Origin: Sindora glabra
Lineage: Eukaryota; Streptophyta; Magnoliopsida; Fabales; Fabaceae
Assembly: GCA_020226215.1 (NCBI GenBank)
Contig: CM035233.1
Location: 28,213,150-28,277,149 of the forward strand
DNA length: 64,000 nucleotides
Direction of reading: 5' to 3'
Shown: positions 10,275 through 22,615 of the stretch, piece by piece
Position numbering within the stretch: the stretch's first letter is position 1
How the letters are laid out: every line of letters begins with the position of its first letter
Notes under the pieces: generated by a model
Seen by the model: the letters and a program-made list of their open reading frames with translations, nothing else
The model's database searches: none
Told to the model about the DNA's origin: nothing
Position numbers and translations under genes: made by a program

Positions 10275-12206
10275 ACATATAATTGTGCTATTTCAAAGCT
10301 TAAACATTTTAGAGAGAAGCAATGGGTAAGAAAGAGTAATCCTTTCATTGTAAAGGATAAGGTATTAACTCCTCAAACCTCTTATGATACTCTATTTGAT
10401 ATTCATTGTAAATAGGTTGTTGATTTCAAAGCATGAGCATTACTTGAAGGATATGATTCACCTTAATTAAATCATGCATGCATATAAGTTATTCTTTCAT
10501 GATTAGAAATGCTTACAAGCTATTTAAGAAGAAAAATAATGTGAAAAGAGATTTCAGCACTTATGAATCGAGTGGTGAATCGATTGTTAAAAGGGAAATC
10601 GTTCAATGAATCGATTCAGAACTTCAATAATTAAGGGAGTGAATTGAGTGATGAATCGATTCCAAGAAGGCATGTTTGTCTCTAGAAGCCTAGAATCGAT
10701 TCACCAATCAATTGATAGCATGTGAAGGGAAGTTTGAAATTTAAATTCTCTGGCCATGAATTGAGTGGTCAATCGATTCATAGATGATCGTATTCATCTA
10801 TGAATTGATTCACCAATCGATTCGTAGAGTCCCCTATATAAATTATTAAGGGTGATAATAGCTTCAATTTTCTCCACCATTATTTTATTAAAATTGAAAT
10901 CTAAATGCATGATTTACTTTACCTTCATATACCCATAGGCCTTTGATGATATAACATACTATAAGGGTATGCAATGCTTAGTATATTTTCCATTGAGTTT
11001 CATTATCTACTACTTATATATGGAGAATATGCAAATGCTTTGAAAGAATATAATCATCATGCTTCACTTGCTTAAATTGATTAATCATTTCATGAGCATA
11101 TTACATTGATATTCACTAACCCCCTATAGACCTAAGTCTCAATTAGATACCAAAGAAGTTATCTAAAGCTTTATGTAGGAAAGAAGTGTGATACTACCTT
11201 AAGCAAAATGGATAACAAGTTCAATTTGAGGCTAGATTAACTCATCTTTCATCTCAAAGTCAACTTCTTCAAAAAGGAATGAGTTTCAAAAGTTTGGTAT
11301 AATCTATCCTATCTCTATGCTTAATATGCTTTATATTTCTATTGAGTATAGATAGTTGAAGATTGAGCATATCATTGATATATTTGACTTTATCTTTAAG
11401 ATGATATGTGCTCTTTGTGCTGAATAAAGGTTATTTCTCACACTAAGGGAAATATATCACCATTGTATCTTAAAGATTCATATACTTATATTTGAATTTG
11501 GAAAATTGGCTAGCTCTATGTTTTCTAATGGTTTTACTTGTTAAAAGGAGCTTATTTCATTAAAATTGCTTGTTATTGGTGATTATATACATCCTTAATG
11601 ATGAACCATATCTTTTGTTATATGCTTGTTCCCCTAAAATGGTTTTATGAGTTTTGATGATTTCATATATTTTATAAAATCATATATCACTTTTTGAGTT
11701 TTTCAAAAAATCTTTATTAGTTTGGAAATGATTTCATTTGGATTTCTCTTATCTCCTTAAAGGTTTAAAGTTACATAATTGATGATATAATACTTGCTAA
11801 ATATTTTTCTATTAATGATGTACATGTTCCAAGAAATGCTAGAATGATGTTTATAACAACTCATTGTTTGATATATCATAATCTCCTATCTTGAATTGTG
11901 ATATCTAAAAGCTTTAACGATGCTATCTTTTACTTGAGATATCCTTAGAATTTGATTTGTATCATTCTAATCCCAAATCTTGAGTTATATGCTTAAAATT
12001 TTACAAGAATCTTCAAGATTTATGAGATAACTCAAAAGATCATTATCAAATGTGTGAAGCATTGAAAAAGTTGGAAAGTTATCCCTTGATTTAAAGGTGT
12101 GTTATAAAAGGATTCAAATCCTCCTTCAAAGGCAAACACACTAAGAAAAAGTCATCACTCATGAAGCTTGATGATATTCACCTCATAAGTGATGAGAAAG
12201 AAGATG
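10275..12206 (+). other. Non-coding internal region of the gag-only element, left part
   Basis: About 1.9 kb without a recognisable pol domain in any frame. It contains a second cluster of ATCGAT palindromes with a TATA-like box (10561-10843). It ends at the target duplication of the nested copia element. Confidence 0.6.
10561..10843 (+). promoter_or_regulatory. Internal ATCGAT-palindrome cluster with TATA-like box
   Basis: At least eight AATCGATT or AATTGATT-type half or full palindromes, again mostly in close pairs, lie between 10561 and 10827. They are followed at 10834 by CTATATAAAT. This repeats the arrangement seen in the LTR U3 (palindrome array, then TATA) but lies outside the LTR and shares no long alignment with it. 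It may be an internal promoter; there is no expression evidence. Confidence 0.45.
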
Positions 12207-12211
12207 ATTAC

Positions 12212-13813
12212 TGTTAGGAGTCGGATTAACATACGCAGCAAAATTTTAAAATTTTGATCTAAAACCTTCCTAGGATCTATGCAAAAGTCATAAACTAGTA
12301 TTAGGGTTTTATCTTATTTATGCTCGTGTTCTTTCTAAATGAATTCTTGAGAGACCGAGATGAATCAAATGCTGGCCGGAAGGTACAGCATCTTTACGGT
12401 ATCTACACGGAGTGAACAATGACTTCTCCCTTCTATGAAGCTACTAGGATTAATTTCTCTCACTAAGATTGGGTTTGGACATTTTCTAGAGTGATTTAGG
12501 GATTTTATTGAAGCTTATGTGTGTATTTTGTAATGTGTTGCCTTTCAAATCCTTTTATAGAACTAAGACATATTATAATCCTAGTCCCACTAGGATAATG
12601 CTTCAAAAATCCTAATCACACTAAATAAATATCACCTTATCCTTATCCTTATCCTTATCCTAGAGAGAGTGAGGAGAGATAGGACTTATCTATTAATTAT
12701 CTAATATTAAATTAACATATAATTATCTTGTATTAGATAATAATAATATTATCTCATAATATAATTATCTAATATCTAATAATGTAATTATCTAATATTA
12801 CTTTAATATCAAATAATATCACATAATATATATAACATATATATTACGTGAATAAATATATATTATCTTAATAATATATATATGTACGAAAATAAGTCCA
12901 ATTAATTGAATTTTAGTCTAACTAAAATCTAATTGATTATTATCTCATTCCTACTCCTTTTATGTGACCCTGTAGGTTCTTACTACATTGATAATGACTC
13001 ATTTTGAGCCATAGACAGTGAGCGGTATCTAGCAATACATCACTGCCACTCAAGTAGTGAGAATGTCTATGATTCGACTATTTACCTAATATATGACCTA
13101 ACATTTTGCATCATAATCCCTTTTGTAATAATATCCAAATCAAATTGGAGGAATGGATTGTGTCATTCCTCAGTCAATGTTCAATTTATATTTCTTAATA
13201 CTGAGTAGACTTAAAATAAATGATCAATATCACATATTGATCCAATTGAAGCATGGTCATGCATTTCTACATCTCACTCAATCAAGGGGCCCAAGGATAT
13301 TTCTCTTTTATACAAGAGTAACAAAATTCCATCTACATCACTCACTTCCCTCTAGCATGATTCATCACACACTCAATCAACATCCCTACTTGTCATCCCG
13401 ATTAAAGGCGACAAAGGAGGACATCAAAGTGAGTAATTCCTCATGTAGGGAGCTATAGTGACTTTATATCAAAGGACTATGTAGTATTCTCACGGTGGAT
13501 CAGTCCAGTACATTGTCCACTAACAATGTACTCATGTATTAACTTAATATCACATATCCATGACTCATAATTATCAGTCACTATACATGGATAGTCTCGA
13601 TAGTATTATTACTATCTTTTTCGTAATAATACTTGACTATGGGTATTTTAGGAATAACAAAGTTATTCTAAGGATAATTATTATATTTAAGTTATAATTT
13701 ACGTAAAATAAAACAAAACAAAATATAATAATTATATTGTTGAAATAAAATGTAATACATTGTGTAATATTGCAATCGTCTCTATGATTAGGCTCCTAGG
13801 ACACACACTAACA
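12212..13813 (-). repeat. 3' LTR of the nested copia element
   Basis: The 1602-bp LTR begins TGTTAGGAGTCGG and ends CACACTAACA on the plus strand. It aligns with 19594-21267. It carries a short run of TTATCC units (~12640-12662) that is shorter in the other LTR. It lacks ~50 bp present near 20890-20940 of the other copy. Confidence 0.9.
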
Positions 13814-13826
13814 ATCTCCCACTTGG
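13814..13826 (-). other. Polypurine tract of the nested copia element
   Basis: Read on the minus strand, CCAAGTGGGAGAT directly abuts the LTR start TGTTAGTGTG. This is the expected plus-strand priming site. Confidence 0.85.
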
Positions 13827-13887
13827 ACTAGAGCCAATCACTCATATAACTAATACCAAGTAACATAGTATGACTATCATACTTTTT

Positions 13888-15780
13888 CTATGCTAAAGGC
13901 TTTATCAGTGGATTAGCGATATTATCATCAATTGGTACTTTACATATCTTCACATCTCCTCTATTAATGAATTTCACGAATGAGATGGAAGCGCCTAAGT
14001 ATATGTTTGGATCGTTTGTGAGATCTAGGTTCCTTAGCTTGTACAATGGCCCTATTGTTATCACAATAGATATCCACTAGGTTTGTAATACTAAGAATAA
14101 TACCAAGTTCAGTAATGAACTTTTTGATCCAAATAGCCTCTTTTGATGGATCAGATGCAGCAATATATTCAGGCCTCTGTAGTAGAATCGGCTACTGTTG
14201 CCTGTTTTGAACTCTTTCAACATACAGCACCACCATTTAGGCTAAATACATAACCTGACTGCGATCTAAAATCATCCTTATCGGATTGGAAAATGGCATT
14301 AGTGTAACCTTTTACAATAAGTTCTTCCTCTCCTCCGTATATTAAGAATGAATCCTTAGTCCTTCACAAGTATTTAAGGATATTCTTAACGGCAGTCCAG
14401 TGATGTTCACCTGGATTTGACTGGTACTGACTCGTCATGCTCAAAGCATAAGAGATATCAAGATGAGTACATATTATAGCATACATGATAGATCTAATTA
14501 CTAATGCATATGGTATCTTATTCATGCGGTCCTTCTCATCTTGTGTCGAAGGACATTGAGCTTTGGACAAATTTATGCCATATGACATAGGCAAAAATCT
14601 TCTTTTGGATTCTTGCATGTTAAACTGTTTTAACACTTTATCTATGTATGTACTTTGACTTAGGCTAAGTAATTTTCTTGATCTATCTCTATAGATCTTA
14701 ATACCTAATATATAGGCAGCCTCACCTAAGTTTTTCATCGAGAAATAATTCCCTAATTAAGTCTTTACTGTCTGCAGTGTAGGGATATCATTTCTGATGA
14801 GTAGTATGTCATCCATATATAATATAAGAAAAATAATTGTGCTCCCACTAACCTTTTTATAAACACAAGATTAATCTTCATTTTTTATGAAACTAAATTC
14901 TTTGATCGCTTCATTAAAACAAAGATTCCAACTCCATGAATCTTGCTTTAATCCATAAATGGATCATTGTAGCTTACATATTTTTCCAGCATTTTCTGGA
15001 GTGACAAAACCCTCAGGCTGTGTCATGTACACATCCTCGAGAAGTTTTCCATTAAGGAAAGGATTTTTAACATCCATCTACTAGATTTCGTAATCATAAA
15101 AAGCTACAATAGAAAGCAAGTTCTAAATGGATTTAAGCATGGCAACTGGGGAATAGGTCTCATCATAGTCTATACCATGAACTTGCCTATAACCTTTTGT
15201 GACTAATTACCCTTTAAAGGTTTGCACATTACCATCCATGTTAGTTTTCTTCTTCAAAACCCATTTGCATCCAATAGGTTTTACCCCTTCAGGTGGATCA
15301 ACCAAAGTCCATACTTGGTTAATATACATGGAATCCATTTCAGATCTCATGGCCTCAAGCCACTTCTCAAAGTTTGGCCCTTTAATAGCTTCTTAGTAGG
15401 TTGTGGGCTCATCTTGATCCATAAGCAAAAACATTACCATTTTGAGTCATAAGAAATCCATATTTCTCATACTCATGGCGTATCCTACCAAACCTATATG
15501 GGCCTTGTGTTACTTAGGCTAGTTCCTAAATCACAACATTTTGTGGTATCTGTTCAGGCTCTTTTATAGGTTTAGTGTTACTTTGTAAGTCTTGCACTTC
15601 TTCAATTTCTACTTTCCTGCCACTATTTTTCTTAAAGATGAATTCTCTTTCAAGAAAAATACAAGTTCATGCGACAAACACTTTGCCTTCACTAGGATTG
15701 TAGAAGTAGTATCCTTTAGTTTCTTTAGGATACCCTACAAAGTTGCACTTATCTTATTTGGGTCTAAGCTTATCAGAAAC
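13888..15780 (-). pseudogene. Copia reverse transcriptase and RNase H remnant
   Basis: This is the 3' part of pol. The longest intact piece (14364-14738, 124 codons) holds the end of RT and the RT/RNase H connection, including LGIKIYRDRS and HWTAVKNILKYL. The RT catalytic motif is at 14808-14819 as YMDD within ILYMDDILL. The usual Copia form is YVDD; the Met variant keeps both aspartates. The C-terminus reads ANPLIKPLA followed by a stop at 13888-13890, the normal Copia pol ending. Between these, stops interrupt otherwise good similarity. Confidence 0.85.
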
Positions 15781-16583
15781 TTAATGTTTTACATAGGCTT
15801 CGTAATCCCAAATCTTCATAAAAGACAAGCTGGGACGTTTCCCAGTCCATATCTCATATGAAGTCTTTTCAACCATTTTAGAGGGAACACAGGTTGAGCA
15901 TGAAAGTAGTTGTCTCTAAAGAATGTCCCCAAAAGGAAATTGCTAAGATCTGTATGACTTATCATAGATCATACCATGTCTAACAAGGTATGATTCCTTC
16001 TTTCTAAAACACCATTCCATTATGGTGTTCCAGGTGGAGTGAGTTATGATACTATACCACACTCCTTTAGATAATCATCAAATTTTTGGCTTAAGTGTTC
16101 TCCACCTCGATCTGATTGAAGTGTTTTAATACTTTTGTTAAGTTATTTTTATACTTCATTCTTGAATTCCTTGAACTTTTCAAAGGATTCTGATTTGTGT
16201 TTCATAAGATACATATATCCATATCTACTGAAGTCATCAGTAAATGTAATGAAGTACTAAAAATCTCTTCTAACAGGTGAACTAATAGGCCCACATACAT
16301 CAGTATATATGAGACTTAACAGATCATTAGCCCTTTCACTGTATCCAATGAATGGAGCTTTAGTCATCTTACTTAGTAAACAAGATTCACATACTTCATA
16401 TGATTCAAAATCAAATGAATCCAAGGATCCATCTTTATGAAGCTTGGATATGCGCTTCTCATTTATATGGCCCAAATGACAATGCCAGAGATAGGTTAGA
16501 TTTAAATCATTTGATTTAAATTGCTTGGTGTTTATGTTATAGACTGGCATTTCAAGATCAAGAATATAAGGTCCATTGAACAT
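15780..16583 (-). pseudogene. Copia integrase remnant
   Basis: The open piece 16257-16583 contains the GAG-pre-integrase/HHCC zinc-binding region (LWHCHLGHINEKRI ... CESCLLSK) and the start of the catalytic core (TDVCGPIS, with the first aspartate). Further 3', around 15990-16060, the core reads LTPPGTP*WNGVLERRN, with a stop just before the segment carrying the catalytic glutamate. Further stops follow, so no functional integrase could be made. Confidence 0.85.
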
Positions 16584-16725
16584 TTGTGCACTGCAGTAAA
16601 ATATTTCATTTTAATAAACTGAATAACTTTTATTCTTTATTATAAATGAAAAACCTTTCTTTTCCAAACAAGAAACAGAAATAATACTCCTACTAATAGC
16701 AGGCAGAAAATAACAATCCTCTAAT

Positions 16726-17055
16726 TCAATTACTAAACCTAGAAGGTAAAGATAAATGATATGTTCCTACAGTTAGGGCAGCAACTTTTGCTTCATTACC
16801 AACTTGTAGGTCCACTTCGCCTTTAGCCACTGTCCTACTCCTTTGTAGTTCTTGCACATTTGTACAAATGTGAGAACCATATCCGGTATCTAATACCCAA
16901 GATGTAGAAGCAGAAACATTAATTTCTATAACATAGATACTTAAAGTGGAAGTCTTACTTCCCTTCTTCTTTTTCAGATCTTCTAGATAGACCTTGCATT
17001 TTTTCTTCCAATGTCCGCTCTGACCGCAATGGAAGCATGTCCCTTCCTTAGCCAC
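16726..17055 (-). pseudogene. Copia zinc knuckle and aspartic protease remnant
   Basis: Near the start is the gag zinc knuckle CFHCGQSGHWKKKC (C-X2-C-X4-H-X4-C). It is followed ~50 residues later by SWVLDTGYGSHICTN, the aspartic protease active site. The DTG triad is present; the more usual Copia sequence is DSGAS. The frame breaks before the integrase piece. Confidence 0.85.
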
Positions 17056-17783
17056 ACCCTATTTTGGTTTCAGTGCAAAAGACTTAGACTTGGGCTTGCC
17101 TTTGGATTTGGAAATTCTTCTTATTTTTGCCCTTACTTTTGCCTTTTTGAACCATCATTATGGTATTGGGTTTAATCTTTTGCAAATTTTGTTCAATAGT
17201 TCTTAACATGCTTAATAGTTTTGGTAGTGGTTTGTCAATTCCATTCATGTTGTAATTCATGATGAATTGACCTATAACTCTGTGGCAACGATTGCAGAAT
17301 TAAGTCAACGACCAACTCTTGGCCTAGTGGAGCACCCAATCTCTCAAGGTTCTCAATATAGCCAATCATTTTAAGTACATGAGGCCCAACAGGGTTTCCT
17401 TCTGCCAGTTTGCACTGAAACAATGCTTTGGTCACCTCAAACCTCTTATGCCGAGCTTGACCTTCATAAAACTTTTTAAGATACTCAAGCATGTCGTAAG
17501 CTTCCATGTTCTCATGTTGCTTCTGAAACTCAGAGTCCATGGTAGCTAACATGAGACAACCAACATCTAATGCATTATCATGATACTTTTTATAAGCATC
17601 CTTTTAAGCCCATAAGGCACTAGCTTCAGGTTCTTGAGGAATAGGTTCCTCTAGGACATACATTTTTTGCTCATGTTTGAGGACTATCCTCAAATTCCTG
17701 TACCAGTCCAAGAAGTTTATCCCATTCAATTTGTCCTTCTCAAGGACTAATCGCAATGATAGATTATTTGATGTATTAGCCAT
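17056..17783 (-). pseudogene. Copia gag (UBN2) remnant of the nested element
   Basis: The start ATG lies at 17781-17783 (MANTSNNLSL...). Reading on gives LVLEKDKLNGINFLDWYRNL, the N-terminal gag motif with WYRNLR. An in-frame TAA at 17604-17606 interrupts the frame soon after EASALW. The open piece 17235-17552 carries the UBN2 core, including HVLKMIGYIENLERLG and DLILQSLPQSY. Another break at 17232-17234 separates it from the lysine-rich tail. Confidence 0.85.
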
Positions 17784-19580
17784 TGGTTATCTATGACAGA
17801 AATATGCAAAGTAAGTATTAAGTTTCAAATATTTAATAAGGTCTTTTATTAAATGTACCTCATACTATTTTATTCAAATTAATAGCCCTTACTATTAATT
17901 CGAAAAGTCACATTCTTTAGGCTTTCTAGTGGGCCAAGATCCATATTTCACCAAGCCTTAAGTTAGCTTTGGCTAATCACTTAAAACTTAGTTATTTAGG
18001 TAGGCAACACTTGCCAATTGTATTATATACAACTCTTGGATAGTTGGGTGAACAACACTTGTTCTAGTCTATCTTATGAACTAAAACCTAACTCTATGCC
18101 TCTAAGTCTCAATCCTATTGAGATATCCTAGTTAAGTCGGACCTAATGCTTGACATTTGGATATCACTATTATCCAGTTGCATCTCACCAAGATAAATAA
18201 GGTACTTTGCTTTGGCAAGCCTACCTTATGTTAATCGAGGCCTTAACGAGTGCCAAGCATTGGAAGGCATCATTTAATTATTACTGACTTCATATTTCAA
18301 ATGAGGGATTTTAACTTAATCATTATTAGATCTCACTATAACTAGCCTATTTATTCATGCAATATATCTAGCATATCTCATACATCATATAAAGTAAATG
18401 AATAAAATAGACTATTGCATATCACATATTAAGCAGTGGGTAAAACTATTATATAGAGGAACATATGCTATCACATAGTAAATGCATGCTCATTAATATC
18501 ATCACATAATATAGAAATCAAAATGTCACATAGTATGATCCAAAATTCTATTTTCTAATAATATTCCTAAACTAACTCCTTAACTTTTTCTTGTCCCCTA
18601 GCTCCTCAGCTTCTTCTCATTCCAAGCAAAGGTTGCTCCATTGTGATTATAATTTTGTAATAGAAACCCTGAGTTACATTCGGGGGGAGTGAGATGAGAA
18701 GAGAATATATATTAGAAAATTAGAGGAAGACACGACACACAGGTTGTATTTAAAATCCATCCATAAAAACTCTAAAGGCCATACTATGCAACACATTCAT
18801 GCATCATATGTAATAATTGCTAACAAATATATGTAACCAAGATAAGTAGGATGATTGACATATATATTTCATAACATAATCGTCATAAAAAATCATGTTT
18901 TAAAACAGTGCCTTAAGAACAAAAATAATTTTTGAATGCTACGCAGAGTTAGCACGACGGTCTCATAATTCAAACATATTAAGCTATACATGCATATACT
19001 TTAGACATGAGTCTAGATTTATTTAATCATATTAAACAAACTCAGAACTAATCACATTAATTCTATACATAATAGATTACATTATTTAAACGCAAAGTAT
19101 ATCATATATACAAAAACGATTTTGATTAATTTCGATTCATAATAGAACCTTCTTATTTCAAAAAAGAATTTTCACGTATTAAATCATATAAATGCAATTA
19201 ATCCTATTTGTTCTTATCAAAATAGAACCCAAAATCAATTACTAAAATAAATTCAGATTCAATTCAAAACCCAAGATTACACATGAAATAGACTTGAATA
19301 TGAACTAAAAAACATATAATTAAATTTGTTCAATCAATCTCATTAATTCCTAATCAGAATCAAAATATAAGTTATATATATCATATATATATCAGAACTA
19401 AACATGAGTTTATATATATCACATATATATCTAGTTTGAACAAAAACTAATTTGATTTTATTTATCACATAAATATTCATCAAAAAACACAATTCTGATT
19501 TAAACTAAAACAAAATATTTATCATATAAACATTTAAAAAAATGGTAAAACACATAATTGAATTTATGTTTTTGCAAGTT

Positions 19581-19592
19581 GCTCTGATACCA
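19581..19592 (-). other. Primer-binding site of the nested copia element
   Basis: Read on the minus strand this is TGGTATCAGAGC, a perfect initiator-Met tRNA complement, one base from the LTR edge. Confidence 0.95.
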
Positions 19593-19593
19593 C

Positions 19594-21267
19594 TGTTAGG
19601 ATTTGGATCAACATACGCAACAGAATTTTAAAATTTTAATACAAAACCTTCCTAGGATCCATGTAAAAGTCATAAATCAGTATTAGAGTTTTACCTTATT
19701 TATGCTCATGTTCTTTCTGAACGAATCCTTGAGAGACCGAGATGAATTAAATGCTAGCCGGAAGGTACAGCGTCTCTACGGTATCTACACGAAGTGAATA
19801 ATGACTTCTCTCCTCTATGAAGCTGCTAGGATTCGTTTCTCTCACTAGGATTGGGTTTGGACCTTTTCTAGAGTGATTTAGGATTTTATTGAAGCTTATG
19901 CACGTATTTTGTAATGTGTTGCCTTCAAGTCCTTTTATAGAACTAAGGCAATCACAATCCTAGTCCCACTAGGATAATGTTTCAAAAATCCTAATCACAC
20001 TAAATAACTATCACCTTATCCTTATCCTAGAAAGAGTGAGGAGAGATAGGACTTATCTATTAATTATCTAATATTAGATAATAATAATATTATCTCATAA
20101 TATAATTATCTAATATTAAATTGGCATATAATTATCTTATATTAAATAATAATAATAATATTATCTCATAATATAATTATTTAACATCTAATAACGTAAT
20201 TATCTGATATTACTTTAATATCAAATAATATCACATAATATATATAACATATATATTACGCGAATAAATATATATTATCTTAAAAATATATATATATATA
20301 TGCACGAAAATAAGTCTAATTAATTAAATTTTAGTCTAACTAAAATCTAATTAATTATTGTCTCATTCCTACTTCTTTTGTGTGACCTTGTAGGTTCTTA
20401 CTACATTGATAATGACTCATTTTGAACCATAGACAGTGAATGGTATCTAGCAATACATCACTGCCACTTAAGTAGTAAGAATGTCTATGATTCGTCATCT
20501 ACCTAATATATGATCAACAGTTTGCATCATAATCCCTTTTGTAATAATATCCAAATCAAATTGGAGGCATGGATTGTGTCATCCTCGTCAATGTTCAATT
20601 TATATTTCTTGATACTGAGTAGACTTAAAATAAATGATCAATATCACATATTAATTTAATTGAGCATGGTCATGCATTTCTACATCTCACTCAATCAAGA
20701 GGCCTAAGGATATTTCTCTTTTATACAAAAGTAACAAAATCCCATCTACATCACTCACTTCCCTCTGCATGATTCATCACATACCCAATCAACACCCTAC
20801 TTGTCATCCCGATTAAAAGCGACAAATGATGACATCAAAGTGAGTAATTCCTCATGTAGGGAATCGTAGTGACTTCAAGTCAAAGGACTATACGCATTTA
20901 TGATCATATGAGAATAACTAATGACATATTTATCCATGCAGTATTCTCATGGTGGGTCAGTTCAGTTCATTGTTCACTAACAATGTACTCATGTATTGAC
21001 TTGATATCATATATCTATTATTTATAATCATCAATTATTATATATGCTAGTCTCGATGTATTATTACTATCCTTTTCGTAATAATACTTAACTAGGGACA
21101 TTTTAGGAATAGCAAAGCTATTCGAAGGATAATTATTATATTTAAGTTATAATTTGTGCAAAATAAAATATAATATAATATAATAATTATATTGCCAAAA
21201 TAAAATGTAATACATTGTGTAATATTGCAATTATCTCTATGATTGGCTCATAGGACACACACCAACA
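19594..21267 (-). repeat. 5' LTR of the nested copia element
   Basis: The 1674-bp LTR begins TGTTAGGATTTGG and ends CACACCAACA on the plus strand. It is the partner of 12212-13813. Confidence 0.9.
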
Positions 21268-21272
21268 ATTAC

Positions 21273-22600
21273 AATCAAGGAGCATCATATATTCTTACAA
21301 TTAATGAGTATCACTATCCTTATTCTTTTCTTATGAATCATAAATGTTTGGATTGCATGATACTCTTTATTTACTTGCTCTTGGTTGGATAGATAGGATA
21401 TGGTCATGAAAAATATGTTTGGTTGTGATGAAAAGGTGTTTAATCATTGTTGTTACATGATCATTGTCATCACTATAAGGAAAGGTTAATAGTTTTTATC
21501 TCTTTTATCCCTATTGCATATTCTTTCATGATATGCTTGAGTTAAGTTTCTTAATTGCTTGGAACCTATGCTTATCATGCCATTTCATATTAAGGAGATA
21601 TGCATGCATTTGATTATTTCAAATGATTTCTTTTTCAAGTTAGTTTTGGAAACAAAAAGTCATTGATTTCAAATTGTTTAAATCTTTTGTTATCATGATA
21701 TATTGTTTACAAATGATCATGTTTGAAATTTTTAGTTTCAACAAAGCATTTTGAAAGGGGGAGCAATTCAAAGACTTTTTGAAAAAGGGATTATGCTTTT
21801 CATGTCTATAAATATGATTATATACCTTAGTAGCCATACATGTTTTGATCCTCTATGCTCTTCATATTTCTAATCTATTTTATATCTTTTTGAGAAGGGA
21901 TCATATTTTTTTAAGATTATGAGAAAATTAATATTATTTTATTGAGGGCGAGCATAAATAAAAATTGATAGCATGATTTGAGGGGGAGTTTTACTTATAT
22001 TTGATCTATACTTTAGGTCAGACATCTCTCTTGACATAAAGGGCTTCAAATGTTTACACATATTACATCTCTATTCATGCTTACTTAAAGGAGAAAGGTA
22101 AAATGCTATATCCTTTGACTCATTTATTTGATGAATATTTTCTTCATATGATCATGATATGCAATCCTTGATAATCTTGTTAAGATCATATGACTTAAAT
22201 AGTGTGGCTTTATTTGCAAAAGATGAATAATATGGCTTTCAATTATGATTATCTTTTAAGCAAATAAGGGAGAAGAAGATGATAATAAGCAAATAGAGGG
22301 AGAAGAAAATGAAAATGAGAAATAAAAGGAGAATATCATGACATAAATTACTTCAATATGCCACTAGATTAAGGGGAGAAGAAGATGAAAATATGCTATG
22401 TCACTTGTATGATATCCATTGTATGACATCACTTGCTTTTATATGATTACTTATCCTTTTTTTTTGTTGATGTCAAATAGGGGGAGAAGAGGATGGAAAG
22501 AAAGAAAAATATGGATATGCTTAATGTTTGATATCATCTTATGCTTACTAGATTAAATCATTATCTTGAACATATTTTTCTTTGGTGATTTGTCATCATC
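21273..22600 (+). other. Non-coding internal region of the gag-only element, right part
   Basis: About 1.3 kb with no recognised protein domain. Its right portion carries repeated polypurine-like blocks leading up to the functional polypurine tract. Confidence 0.65.
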
Positions 22601-22615
22601 AAAAAAGGGGGAGAT
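21754..22615 (+). repeat. Recurrent polypurine-tract-like motifs, ending in the PPT
   Basis: Blocks such as AAAGGGGGAGC (21754), GAGGGGGAG (21980), AAGGGAGAAGAAGATG (22264), AGAGGGAGAAGAAAATG (22295), AAGGGGAGAAGAAGATG (22372) and AGGGGGAGAAGAGGATG (22480) recur before the terminal AAAAAAGGGGGAGAT (22601-22615). The last one abuts the right LTR and is the expected plus-strand primer. The others may be duplicated or auxiliary tracts. Confidence 0.75.

Larger units (their letters stand above)
12212..21267 (-). mobile_element. Ty1/copia retrotransposon, nested, minus strand
   Basis: The LTRs at 12212-13813 and 19594-21267 are flanked by the 5-bp duplication ATTAC (12207-12211 and 21268-21272). 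The primer-binding site and polypurine tract both place the coding strand on the minus strand. Domain order on the minus strand is gag, zinc knuckle, protease, integrase, RT, RNase H, which is the Copia order. The total length is 9056 bp. All frames are broken by stops and frameshifts, and the LTRs differ by many substitutions and a ~50-bp indel, so this is an old copy. It lies inside the internal region of the 19-kb element and is the younger of the two insertions. Confidence 0.95.

Noticed and set aside
15199..15861. Plus-strand open frames within the nested copia element
   Set aside because: They are antisense to readable RT and integrase sequence on the minus strand.
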